Shown here: piece after piece, positions 1 to 5,172 of the stretch
Numbering within the stretch: the first letter of the stretch is position 1
Layout: the number at the start of each line of letters is the position of its first letter
NCBI GenBank assembly: GCA_007570915.1
Contig: RKSK01000129.1
Span: 1 to 7,133, forward strand
Direction: 5' to 3'
DNA from: Cenarchaeum sp.
GTDB taxonomy: Archaea > Thermoproteota > Nitrososphaeria > Nitrososphaerales > Nitrosopumilaceae
Length of the DNA: 7,133 nt
Notes under the pieces: generated by a model
Told to the model about the DNA's origin: nothing
Database searches by the model: none
Seen by the model: the letters and a program-made list of their open reading frames with translations, nothing else
Program-made: the position numbers and the translations under genes

Positions 1-243
1 GCATACCCATTCTCAATTCACGACAAGCGTTCTGACATTGACGGCCGCGTGGAGATCGGGCTTTCCTTATACATGGGAGCGCACGCCATGGAGGGAAGGC
101 CGCCGGCCAACAACGCCGTGGCGTTGGGCGTCCTGCGCATTGTCCACCCGTACCACGCCATCTTTGCGCCCTCTCACAGGGCCGAGCTCGTGGGCGCAAT
201 CCGCGAGAGCATTGCGAGGATCCTCGCAGAGCCGCGGCAATGA
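1..243 (+). CDS. C-terminal end of an unidentified protein (partial)
   Basis: An open frame runs from the first base to a TGA at 241-243 and gives 80 residues with no start inside the window that needs to be used; the gene begins upstream. The visible part reads as real protein: it contains EIGLSLYMGAH, then NNAVALGVLRIVHPYHAIF, then an amphipathic C-terminal helix (RAELVGAIRESIARIL). There is no membrane segment and no Cys pair. Codon use is less extreme in GC than in livH and livM just downstream. I do not recognise the family. It does not look like the periplasmic substrate-binding protein one might expect next to liv permeases. It is transcribed in the same direction as livH, but 163 bp and a separate TATA-like box lie between them, so it is probably not in the same transcript. 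Confidence 0.6.
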   Translation, partial: AYPFSIHDKRSDIDGRVEIGLSLYMGAHAMEGRPPANNAVALGVLRIVHPYHAIFAPSHRAELVGAIRESIARILAEPRQ

Positions 244-323
244 GCTGCCCTGTGCGGCGGGCGCCCCCATCGCGGCCATCCCCCGCACGGGCGCCCCCGG
301 GCGCGGTGCCACGGCGCGCCACT

Positions 324-330
324 CTTAAAT
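324..330 (+). promoter_or_regulatory. TATA-like box of the livHM operon
   Basis: CTTAAAT is the only AT-rich stretch in an otherwise GC-saturated gap between the upstream gene (stop 243) and livH (start 407). Transcription about 27-30 nt downstream would begin near 352-357, exactly where an ATG (357) opens a 17-codon ORF that ends over the livH start. This leaves a leader of roughly 50 nt before livH. The spacing matches the other promoters in this window. Confidence 0.5.
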
Positions 331-356
331 CCGCAGCCCTGCCGCGCGCCGCGCGC

Positions 357-410
357 ATGGCAAGGCCTGGCGCCACGGCGCGCCCGCGGCGGGGGCGGCG
401 CGCGCGATGA
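357..410 (+). CDS. Possible 17-residue leader ORF overlapping the livH start
   Basis: The ATG at 357 is 27-30 nt from the TATA-like box, the distance seen for leaderless starts elsewhere in this window. The frame encodes MARPGATARPRRGRRAR and stops with TGA at 408-410, which overlaps the livH ATG at 407 (ATGA). Translation of this peptide could therefore deliver ribosomes to livH, which has no clear Shine-Dalgarno sequence of its own. The peptide is arginine-rich, as expected of random GC-rich sequence, so the ORF may be accidental. The alternative is that livH is simply translated from a leader of about 50 nt. Confidence 0.25.
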   Translation: MARPGATARPRRGRRAR

Positions 411-1420
411 GGCGCCCGAGACCGTGGCACGTGGCCGCCGGCGCCGCGGCCGCGGCGGCGATCGCGCTTGCGGCCTCCCCCGCCGGCCCCGCGCCAGACC
501 CGATACTCTCGGCCGCCGTGATATACTCTAGCCTCCTCGTCCTACTGGCGATCGGCCTCACGCTCACGTACATGACGACGCGCGTGCCAAACTTTGCGCA
601 CGCGTCGTCTGCGGCGATCGGCGTGTACGCCGCGCTTGTCGTCTCGCGCGTGTGGGAGGCCTCGCCGTACCTCGCCATCCCGATCGCCTTTGCGATCGCC
701 GGCGCGACGTCAGTCTCGCTCTACGCGCTCGTGCTGCGCCCGCTCATACGCAAGCGCGCCTCGCAGGCGATCCAGATGATATCCACGCTCGCCTTTGACC
801 TGATCCTGATCGCGGCCCTGAACATACTGGCCGACCACATCGTGCGCGAGTACCACGTCACCGCGCGCGAGTTCACGCTGCGCAGCTATGACGCGCAGGT
901 CGGCGACCTTCCCGCGGTCCTCTTTGTCGCCCCCGTGGCAATCGCGGGAATCGTCATTGCGCTGCACCTTGCCCTCAAGAGGACGCGCTTTGGCATAGCG
1001 ATGCGCGCGACGATCGAGAACCCGGACCTCTCCAGCGTCGTGGGGATAAACGTGCAGAGGGTGTACGCCGTGTCGTGGCTCCTCGGCGGCGGCCTCGCCG
1101 GCGTCGCCGGCGCGCTAATGTCGCTGTGGTTCCAGGGGGATCCCGGCCTAGGCGCGCTCCTCATCCCGAGCATATTTGCGGCCAGCATCGTGGGCGGGTT
1201 TACGAGCATATACGGCGCCGTCGCCGGCGGCGCGCTAGTCGGCCTCGCCGAGATACTCGGGACGCGCTGGCTCGCCGGCGAGCTGGGCTCGTGGGTGATC
1301 GCGTACAGGCCCCTCGTGCCGCTGGCGTTCATCGCCGCCACGCTAATGCTCGCGCCGCGCGGCCTGGCCGGCGTCGACTGGCGAGCGCTCGGGAGGAGGC
1401 TGCATGTCGCTCGGGCCTGA
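407..1420 (+). CDS. livH: Branched-chain amino acid ABC transporter permease, LivH type
   Basis: This 337-residue polytopic membrane protein is one of the two permeases of a leucine/isoleucine/valine ABC importer. Visible family features are GLTLTYMTTRVPNFAHAS (residues 50-67), matching the LivH signature where a helix is followed by an NFAH motif; the cytoplasmic coupling region RTRFGIAMRAT with VVGINVQRVYAVSW (192-224); a Gly-rich helix GGGLAGVAGAL (227-237); and a C-terminal RPLVPLAFIA...APRGLAG segment (301-322). About eight to nine hydrophobic segments can be counted. It is slightly longer than the usual ~290-310 residues because of an Ala-rich N-terminal helix (10-27) and a short basic tail. 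ATG 407 is the only in-frame start downstream of the promoter. The gene overlaps livM by 17 nt, indicating translational coupling. Partners LivF, LivG and the binding protein are not in the window. The family is clear; substrate within the branched-chain/amide group is inferred. Confidence 0.9.
   Translation: MRRPRPWHVAAGAAAAAAIALAASPAGPAPDPILSAAVIYSSLLVLLAIGLTLTYMTTRVPNFAHASSAAIGVYAALVVSRVWEASPYLAIPIAFAIAGATSVSLYALVLRPLIRKRASQAIQMISTLAFDLILIAALNILADHIVREYHVTAREFTLRSYDAQVGDLPAVLFVAPVAIAGIVIALHLALKRTRFGIAMRATIENPDLSSVVGINVQRVYAVSWLLGGGLAGVAGALMSLWFQGDPGLGALLIPSIFAASIVGGFTSIYGAVAGGALVGLAEILGTRWLAGELGSWVIAYRPLVPLAFIAATLMLAPRGLAGVDWRALGRRLHVARA
1392..1399 (+). promoter_or_regulatory. Shine-Dalgarno sequence of livM
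   Basis: GGAGGAGG lies inside the end of livH, four bases before the livM ATG at 1404. It fixes the livM start and is one of few strong ribosome binding sites in the window, in keeping with an internal operon gene (leadered) in contrast to the leaderless first genes. Confidence 0.7.
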
Positions 1421-2486
1421 GGCCACGTTCCTCGTCGACCTCCTTGCGATATACTCGATCTACCTCATAATCAACACGAGCCTGAACCTCGAGTTTGGCT
1501 ATGCGGGCATACCCAACTTTGGCAAGGTCCTCGCCGTCGGCGTCGGCGCGTTCGTCGCCGCCGCCGTGCCGGGCCGCGTTCTCGCCGGCATGGCCGGCAT
1601 AGGGGGCGACTATATCGGGGACAACATTGCCATAATGGCGCAGGTCAACGCGTGGCTAGTCGACAACACGGGCGCCGGCTTTGCCGTCTTTTTTGCGACG
1701 CTCGCCGTCGCCGCGGCCGTCGGCGCGGCCGTCGGCCTTGCGACTGCGTACCCCGCCATACGCCTCAGGGGCGACTATCTTGCCATAACGCTGCTCGCCT
1801 TTGGCGAGGGGATGCGCGTCATCGGGATAAACTACGCCGAGATAGCCGGCGGGACGCTCGGCGTGCAGCTGCCCGACCCGCTGGCGTGGCTGCCGCAGGA
1901 CCTGCGCTTCCCGGCAGCGACCGTGGGCCTCGTGATAATGGCCGCCGCGGCGGTGATATACGGCGACAGGCTCGTGCGCTCGCCGCTGGGGCGCCTGCTG
2001 CGCGCGGTCCGCGACAACGAGCTCGCCGCGGCCTCCGTAGGCAAGGACGTCATGCGCGCCCGCACAAAGACCATCATGGTCGCCGCGGCGATGGCCGCCG
2101 TGGCAGGCGCGCTGTACGCGTTTTACGTCGGCGGCGCGATATCCTTTGCGTACGACCGCCTCAACTGGACGTTCTGGCCGTTCATGATGGTCCTCATAGG
2201 GGGCCTGGCCAACAGCCGCGGCGTGCTCGTCGGCACGCTCCTCTTCGTGCTCGTCCGCAAGCTCATCACGTTCTACAAGGACTCGCTGCAGGGGATCGTC
2301 CCCTTTGACGTCGTCTGGCTCGACTACCTCCTCCTCGGCGCCGTCCTCATAGCGGTCCTCCTCTACAGGCCGCAGGGCCTGCTCCCGGAGGGGCCCACGC
2401 CCACAATCCGCGCGCCCGGCGAGGCCGCGCCGGCCCCGCTCAGCGCGCGCCTGGCCGCGATCGCGAGGCGCCTCGCCGGCGGCTAG
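1404..2486 (+). CDS. livM: Branched-chain amino acid ABC transporter permease, LivM type
   Basis: This 360-residue membrane protein is the second permease of the transporter, pairing with LivH to form the translocation pore. Diagnostic parts are NTSLNLEFGYAGIPNFGKV (24-42), the LivM counterpart of the LivH motif; AIRLRGDYLAITLLAFGEGMRVI (118-140); the coupling-helix region SPLGRLLRAVRDNELAAAS with VGKDVMRARTKT (193-223); and a C-terminal LLYRPQGLLPEG end (319-330). After that comes an Ala/Pro-rich tail of about 30 residues (331-360) not typical of the family core. The start is fixed by a strong Shine-Dalgarno sequence and the 17-nt overlap with livH. The last 47 nt overlap the end of the convergent ornithine cyclodeaminase gene. 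No ATPase gene follows, so livF and livG must lie elsewhere if the transporter is functional. Confidence 0.92.
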   Translation: MSLGPEATFLVDLLAIYSIYLIINTSLNLEFGYAGIPNFGKVLAVGVGAFVAAAVPGRVLAGMAGIGGDYIGDNIAIMAQVNAWLVDNTGAGFAVFFATLAVAAAVGAAVGLATAYPAIRLRGDYLAITLLAFGEGMRVIGINYAEIAGGTLGVQLPDPLAWLPQDLRFPAATVGLVIMAAAAVIYGDRLVRSPLGRLLRAVRDNELAAASVGKDVMRARTKTIMVAAAMAAVAGALYAFYVGGAISFAYDRLNWTFWPFMMVLIGGLANSRGVLVGTLLFVLVRKLITFYKDSLQGIVPFDVVWLDYLLLGAVLIAVLLYRPQGLLPEGPTPTIRAPGEAAPAPLSARLAAIARRLAGG

Positions 2487-3441
2487 GGCCGCGGCGCATC
2501 CTCGAGGCCTCCTCGGCGACCAGCGGGAGGAACGCGCCGACGTCGGTCACGACGCCGAGGGCCTGCCACGTGCCGCGGTCGATGAGCTTTGTCACCGTGG
2601 GCTGGCTGATGTCAATGACGACGACCTTTACGTCGGCGGGGAGCATGTTGCCAGTGGCTATCGAGTGGAGCATCGTGGCGACCATGATCACCATGTCGGC
2701 CCCGCGAAGCGCGCGGCGGTACTCGCGCTGGGCCTCGACCATGTCCGTTATCACGCCGGGCAGGGGCCCGTCGTCGCGTATCGACGCGGCGAGGACGAGG
2801 GGCACCCTTGCCCTCACGCACTCGTAGACTATGCCGCTGCGCAGCCTGCCCGAGGAGACCATCCTCGCGAACGAGCCGGCCCCAAAGGCGGCGTTGACTG
2901 CGTCCATGTGGTTGCGGTGGCCGCGGACCGCGAGCGTCCCGTCGCTCACGTTCATGCCCAGCGACGTGCCCATCGTCGCGTGCTCGATGTCGTGGACCGC
3001 GAGCGCGTTTCCGGCGAGGACCGCGTCGATGAGGCCGCCCCTGACCATGCCGGCGACGGCGTCGGCGGCGCCCGTGTGGACAATGGCCGGCCCGCCGACT
3101 AGGACTATGCGCCCCCCGCGGGCCTTTGTCGCCACAATGTCCTCGGCGACGCGGCGCGCGATGTGGCGCGTGGGCCTCTCGCTGGAGCTGCTGCTCCCCA
3201 TGAACTCGAACACGTTGACGCCCTCGCGCGGCCTCTGCGGGGGAGTCACGCGCACGCCCTCCTCGCCGACTACGACCATGTCGCCGCGCCTCAAGAGGCG
3301 CGGCGGCACGCACGAGGCGCGCCGTCCCCTCACCACTATGCACTTGTCCATCATCATGCCGTCCACCTCCACCCACCTCCCGCGGACCCTGACCTGCGTG
3401 CGGCTGTTCGTCGTGCTGTAAAAGCCGGCCGGCATGACCAT
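2440..3441 (-). CDS. Ornithine cyclodeaminase-like protein, archaeal LOR/SDH (TIGR00300) family
   Basis: The 333-residue product belongs to the archaeal family typified by Methanococcus maripaludis MMP1218, shown to convert L-ornithine to L-proline and ammonia with NAD, and related to the C-terminal part of cyanobacterial ArgZ/AgrE. Family motifs are FYSTTNSRTQVRVRGRWVEV (7-26), FEFMGSSSSSERPTRHIA (78-95), VGGPAIVHTGA (115-125), AGNALAVHDIEHATMGTSLGM (143-163), GHRNHMDAVNAA (174-185), DDGPLPGVITD (223-233) and VVVIDISQPTVTKLIDRG (273-290) with TDVGAFLPL (299-307). The middle and end form a Rossmann-like nucleotide-binding core. From memory, homologues carry roughly 70-80 more residues at the N-terminus; here nothing resembling them is encoded upstream. 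ATG 3441 was chosen for its GAGG six bases upstream; ATG 3435 is an alternative. The final 15 residues (PSRRRGASRSRPGAR) are encoded antisense to livM. It is the last gene of the minus-strand run, 31 nt after the preceding stop. Confidence 0.82.
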   Translation of the reverse strand: MVMPAGFYSTTNSRTQVRVRGRWVEVDGMMMDKCIVVRGRRASCVPPRLLRRGDMVVVGEEGVRVTPPQRPREGVNVFEFMGSSSSSERPTRHIARRVAEDIVATKARGGRIVLVGGPAIVHTGAADAVAGMVRGGLIDAVLAGNALAVHDIEHATMGTSLGMNVSDGTLAVRGHRNHMDAVNAAFGAGSFARMVSSGRLRSGIVYECVRARVPLVLAASIRDDGPLPGVITDMVEAQREYRRALRGADMVIMVATMLHSIATGNMLPADVKVVVIDISQPTVTKLIDRGTWQALGVVTDVGAFLPLVAEEASRMRRGPSRRRGASRSRPGAR

Positions 3442-3447
3442 GTCGCG

Positions 3448-3451
3448 CCTC
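3448..3451 (-). promoter_or_regulatory. Weak Shine-Dalgarno before the ornithine cyclodeaminase gene
   Basis: Reading the minus strand, GAGG stands six bases before the ATG at 3441. It supports starting at MVMPAGF and not in the long Arg-rich frame upstream, which only mirrors the preceding gene. Confidence 0.4.
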
Positions 3452-3472
3452 GCCGCGCGCAGGCCGCGCCCC

Positions 3473-3776
3473 CTAGACGGGCAGCCTGACCTCTCCCATG
3501 TACTCGCGCACCCCGTCGGCCTCGAGGGCCTCCTCGACCCGCCGCCTCTTCTCTGGCCCGATGTTCTGCGCCACGGCCTTTGCCATGCCCTCCGAGTCGA
3601 CGAGGGCCAGGAGGCACCCCCCGCCGCCCTCGAGGACAAAGCCCGGCGCGTCCTCTACGAACGAGTAGAGCGTCTCCTCGCCGACGGGCTCCCAGGACCC
3701 CTCGTCGGTCGTGTCGCGCAGCGCGAGCGCGGGCAGCGCGCCCTCGCCGGCTATGGCCAGGAGGTAGTCAGCGCAT
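3473..3776 (-). CDS. Conserved-looking ~99-residue protein with a disrupted start codon
   Basis: From position 3772 down to TAG at 3475-3473 the frame encodes 99 residues that look like a real soluble acidic protein: ADYLLAIAGEGALPALALRD, then EGSWEPVGEETLYSFVEDAPGF, GGGGCLLALVDSEGMAKAVAQ and a charged helix ending GVREYMGEVRLPV. No ATG, GTG or TTG lies in frame at its beginning; the next upstream in-frame start (GTG 3880) would add an Arg-rich stretch that is plainly out-of-frame translation of the preceding gene. An ATG at 3776-3774 stands one base out of frame; without the C at 3773 it would read MADYLLAIAGEG, and the upstream gene would end at a TGA overlapping this ATG. A one-base insertion, either real or a sequencing error, is therefore likely. 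A non-standard start such as CTG 3760 is less likely. I do not recognise a domain. It lies between the small membrane protein and the cyclodeaminase in one transcription unit. Confidence 0.6.
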
Positions 3777-3990
3777 AGCCTGACGCGCCGGCGAGCGCGG
3801 CGGGGACCGCGACGGCCCAAGCCCCGCCTGCGAGGGCCTCGCCGCAGCCGACCAGGTCGCCGCCGCCGTACTCCTCGCACTCCTCAAAGGACTCGGCCTG
3901 GACGACCACCCCGAAATAGGGCACGCCGAGCGTCCCAAAGGCCACGAGGGCGCCAAACGCGAGGGCGGCCCCGGCCACGACAAACCTCAT
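3751..3990 (-). CDS. Small membrane protein with two hydrophobic segments
   Basis: The ATG at 3990 lies five bases after the stop of the SRPBCC gene, so the two are in one operon. The 79-residue product begins with a hydrophobic stretch (about residues 4-30, MRFVVAGAALAFGALVAF then PYFGVVV) that could be a signal anchor, followed by an acidic loop QAESFEECEEYGGGDLVGCGE (31-51) with two cysteines (38, 49), and a second hydrophobic segment AGGAWAVAVPAALAGASGY (54-72). The loop with a Cys pair would face outside if the first helix acts as a signal anchor; this is inference. The C-terminal ALTTSWP may be an artefact: if the C at 3773 is an extra base, the protein would end at GYG with a TGA overlapping the next gene's ATG. 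No family recognised. Confidence 0.6.
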   Translation of the reverse strand: MRFVVAGAALAFGALVAFGTLGVPYFGVVVQAESFEECEEYGGGDLVGCGEALAGGAWAVAVPAALAGASGYALTTSWP

Positions 3991-3995
3991 GTCGC

Positions 3996-4487
3996 TCAAC
4001 GCGCGCGGCCCTCGACTAGCCTCTTTAGGCCGGCCAGCGACGCCGAGTAGAGCGCCCCTATCGACGCGGCGGCCTCGCCAGGGCCGCCGCGCCCCGGCGA
4101 GGCGCCCAGGTGCGACCTCCACGTGACGCGCGCGGCGCGCCTGCCCTCCGGCGAGACGGAGATCGTCGCGTGGTACGAGTCGAGCGGGAGACCGTCGAGC
4201 ATGATGTACGACACGTGCTTGCCCTCGACCCAGCCGACGACGCGCTCGCGGACGACGGCCCCGTCCTCAAACGCTATGGCCCTGCCGGCCCCGACGCCGC
4301 TGAGCGCCTGCGTCTCGGCCTTGACTGACCGCACGCCGGCCACCCACTCCTCCAGGTCCATGACCCTGCTCACCACGGCCCACACGGCCCGCGCGTCGGC
4401 CCTGACAAGCACGCTCCGGCTGACAGTCGCGCTCCCCGCCGCGCCTCCCCCTGCGCCCCCGGCCTTCTCGCCCGCCGCCCTTGCCAT
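3996..4487 (-). CDS. SRPBCC (START-like, CoxG/polyketide-cyclase type) fold protein
   Basis: This 163-residue protein shows the pattern of the SRPBCC ligand-binding superfamily: a first strand with SRSVLVRADARAVWAVVSRV (23-42, strand followed by the typical A-x-x-V-W helix), then MDLEEWVAGVRSVKAE (43-58), a run of alternating strands including GVGAGRAIAFEDGAVVRERVV and HVSYIMLDG, a DSYHATISVSP strand, RRAARVTWRSHLGA, and a long C-terminal helix (IGALYSASLAGLKRLVEGRA). Members bind hydrophobic ligands; no specific function can be given. The N-terminal ~19 residues (MARAAGEKAGGAGGGAAGS) are low-complexity and precede the fold. The start at 4487 is supported by a TATA-like box 27-33 nt upstream, making it leaderless. 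It is the first gene of the minus-strand run. Its first 17 codons are duplicated at 5769-5819. Confidence 0.72.
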   Translation of the reverse strand: MARAAGEKAGGAGGGAAGSATVSRSVLVRADARAVWAVVSRVMDLEEWVAGVRSVKAETQALSGVGAGRAIAFEDGAVVRERVVGWVEGKHVSYIMLDGLPLDSYHATISVSPEGRRAARVTWRSHLGASPGRGGPGEAAASIGALYSASLAGLKRLVEGRAR

Positions 4488-4513
4488 CTGCGCGCGGAGC
4501 CGGCGCGGCGCAG

Positions 4514-4520
4514 TATTAAG
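4514..4520 (-). promoter_or_regulatory. TATA-like box of the SRPBCC operon
   Basis: On the minus strand the sequence reads CTTAATA, centred 30 nt before the ATG at 4487, so the transcript would begin almost at the start codon. It is divergent from the winged-helix gene promoter at 4561-4568. In the duplicated copy the aligned bases (5845-5851) read CATCACG on the plus strand, so this box is lost there. Confidence 0.6.
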
Positions 4521-4560
4521 CCTTCACGCGCAGGCCCCGCGGGCCGCGGCCCTCCCAACG

Positions 4561-4568
4561 CTTAATTA
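4561..4568 (+). promoter_or_regulatory. TATA-like box of winged-helix gene, copy A
   Basis: CTTAATTA is centred 28 nt before the ATG at 4593. The element TTAATTA is kept at the same distance in copy B (5894-5900 to ATG 5926), while the bases around it differ, which supports a functional promoter and a leaderless start. Confidence 0.62.
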
Positions 4569-4592
4569 CGCCGCTTCATGGTCGCCGCGCGC

Positions 4593-4967
4593 ATGGTCAT
4601 GGAGCCGCCGCACCGGTACGCGCCGGCGGGCGTCAGGGTTGACACGGTGGAAGGGCGGCTATATGTCGCGTTTCCGGCAACCGGAGGCGACGACGTGGAG
4701 ATAGCAGTAGACGTTGCCCCGCCCCAGCTGGCCAGGCTCGCAGAGGCCTGCGGGAACGGGGTTGAGGACACGCTGACGCCCGAGCCCGAGGTGAGCGAAG
4801 AAGACCTGGAGGGACTAAAGGGCGAGATAATGAAAAGGACGAGGGATCGCAAGCCGTTCTACCCGTCAAAGATTGCCGACGACCTGGGCCTGGATCTCAG
4901 GGTCGTGATCATGGCAATAAAGTCCCTAGAGGGCGAGGGAAAGTTGAGGGAGACAAAGTATGGCTAG
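4593..4967 (+). CDS. Winged-helix protein of the duplicated module, copy A
   Basis: The 124-residue product has two parts. Residues 1-60 (MVMEPPHRYAPAGVRV, GRLYVAFP, EIAVDVAPPQLARLAEAC) look like a small strand-rich domain I do not recognise. After an acidic hinge (EPEVSEEDLEG, 64-74), residues 75-118 read as a winged helix: LKGEIMKRTRD, then FYPSKIADDLGLDLRVVIMAIKSLEGEGKL, where KIADDLGLDLRVVIMAIKSL is the helix-turn-helix and EGEGKL the turn into the wing. It is probably a DNA-binding regulator. ATG 4593 was preferred over ATG 4578 because copy B has the same start context (ATGGTSATGGAGCCGCCG) and lacks the earlier ATG, and because the TATA-like box places transcription there. The stop overlaps the next gene by 8 nt. 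Copy B is the same length and about 79% identical by my hand count (26 differences). Confidence 0.78.
   Translation: MVMEPPHRYAPAGVRVDTVEGRLYVAFPATGGDDVEIAVDVAPPQLARLAEACGNGVEDTLTPEPEVSEEDLEGLKGEIMKRTRDRKPFYPSKIADDLGLDLRVVIMAIKSLEGEGKLRETKYG
4946..4952 (+). promoter_or_regulatory. Shine-Dalgarno of the small Cys/His gene, copy A
   Basis: GAGGGAG lies seven bases before the ATG at 4960, inside the end of the winged-helix gene. It supports translation of the second gene from the shared transcript. In copy B the corresponding place has GGAG at 6282-6285. Confidence 0.5.
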
Positions 4968-5172
4968 AGAGCGCGGCAAGAGCGACGCGGGCGACTCTGT
5001 CACGGGAAAGACCGTGCATTGTGTATACCGCAAGTCAGACAAGGAGAGGCTAATCCGGCGCACCGGGGCGCACCGCGGCAGGTCTGTCTGCCTGCACCAT
5101 GCGACTTGCACGGTAATGGCGGCATACGAACAAGGCGCACCGGAGCCCGAAAAGCAATACGAGAGCTACTGA
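4960..5172 (+). CDS. Small basic Cys/His-rich protein of the duplicated module, copy A
   Basis: This 70-residue protein starts inside the stop region of the winged-helix gene (ATGGCTAG, 8-nt overlap) and has a Shine-Dalgarno sequence, so the pair is translationally coupled. The core is HCVYRKSDKERLIRRTG (20-36), HRGRS (38-42) and CLHHATC (44-50). Cys21, Cys44, His46, His47 and Cys50 could bind a metal ion, but the spacing fits no zinc motif I can name. The strongly basic middle (KERLIRRTGAHRGR) suggests nucleic-acid or partner binding; this is inference. The core is preserved in copy B with 5 base changes over about 84 nt, while the C-terminal tail (from residue 53) is free to vary. No family recognised. 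Possible roles are accessory factor of the winged-helix protein or the effector of a two-gene module. Confidence 0.7.
   Translation: MARERGKSDAGDSVTGKTVHCVYRKSDKERLIRRTGAHRGRSVCLHHATCTVMAAYEQGAPEPEKQYESY

Larger units (their letters stand above)
4438..5172 (+). repeat. Direct duplication, unit A
   Basis: This unit aligns with 5770-6506 at an offset of 1331-1334 bases. It starts within codon 17 of the SRPBCC gene, passes through that gene's promoter and the divergent winged-helix promoter, and ends with the stop of the small Cys/His gene. Similarity is patchy: 50 bases (4792-4841) are identical to 6125-6174, while the middle of the winged-helix gene and the end of the small gene differ strongly. 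Small insertions and deletions occur in the promoter region and the small gene. Confidence 0.85.

Noticed and set aside
291..304. Perfect GCGCCC/GGGCGC inverted repeat as a terminator for the first gene
   Set aside because: The two-base loop is too tight for a normal hairpin, no T-run follows, and such palindromes are common in this composition.
2612..3376. 254-codon minus-strand frame within the cyclodeaminase gene
   Set aside because: Arg/His/Gly-rich out-of-frame translation of a gene with clear family motifs in the other frame.
4578..4592. Earlier ATG for winged-helix copy A, adding five residues
   Set aside because: It lies only 10 nt after the TATA-like box, before the expected transcript start, and is not conserved in copy B.
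4123..4704. 193-codon plus-strand frame opposite the SRPBCC gene
   Set aside because: It is the antisense of the SRPBCC gene and then an off-frame reading of the winged-helix gene; Thr/Pro/Arg-rich with no motif.
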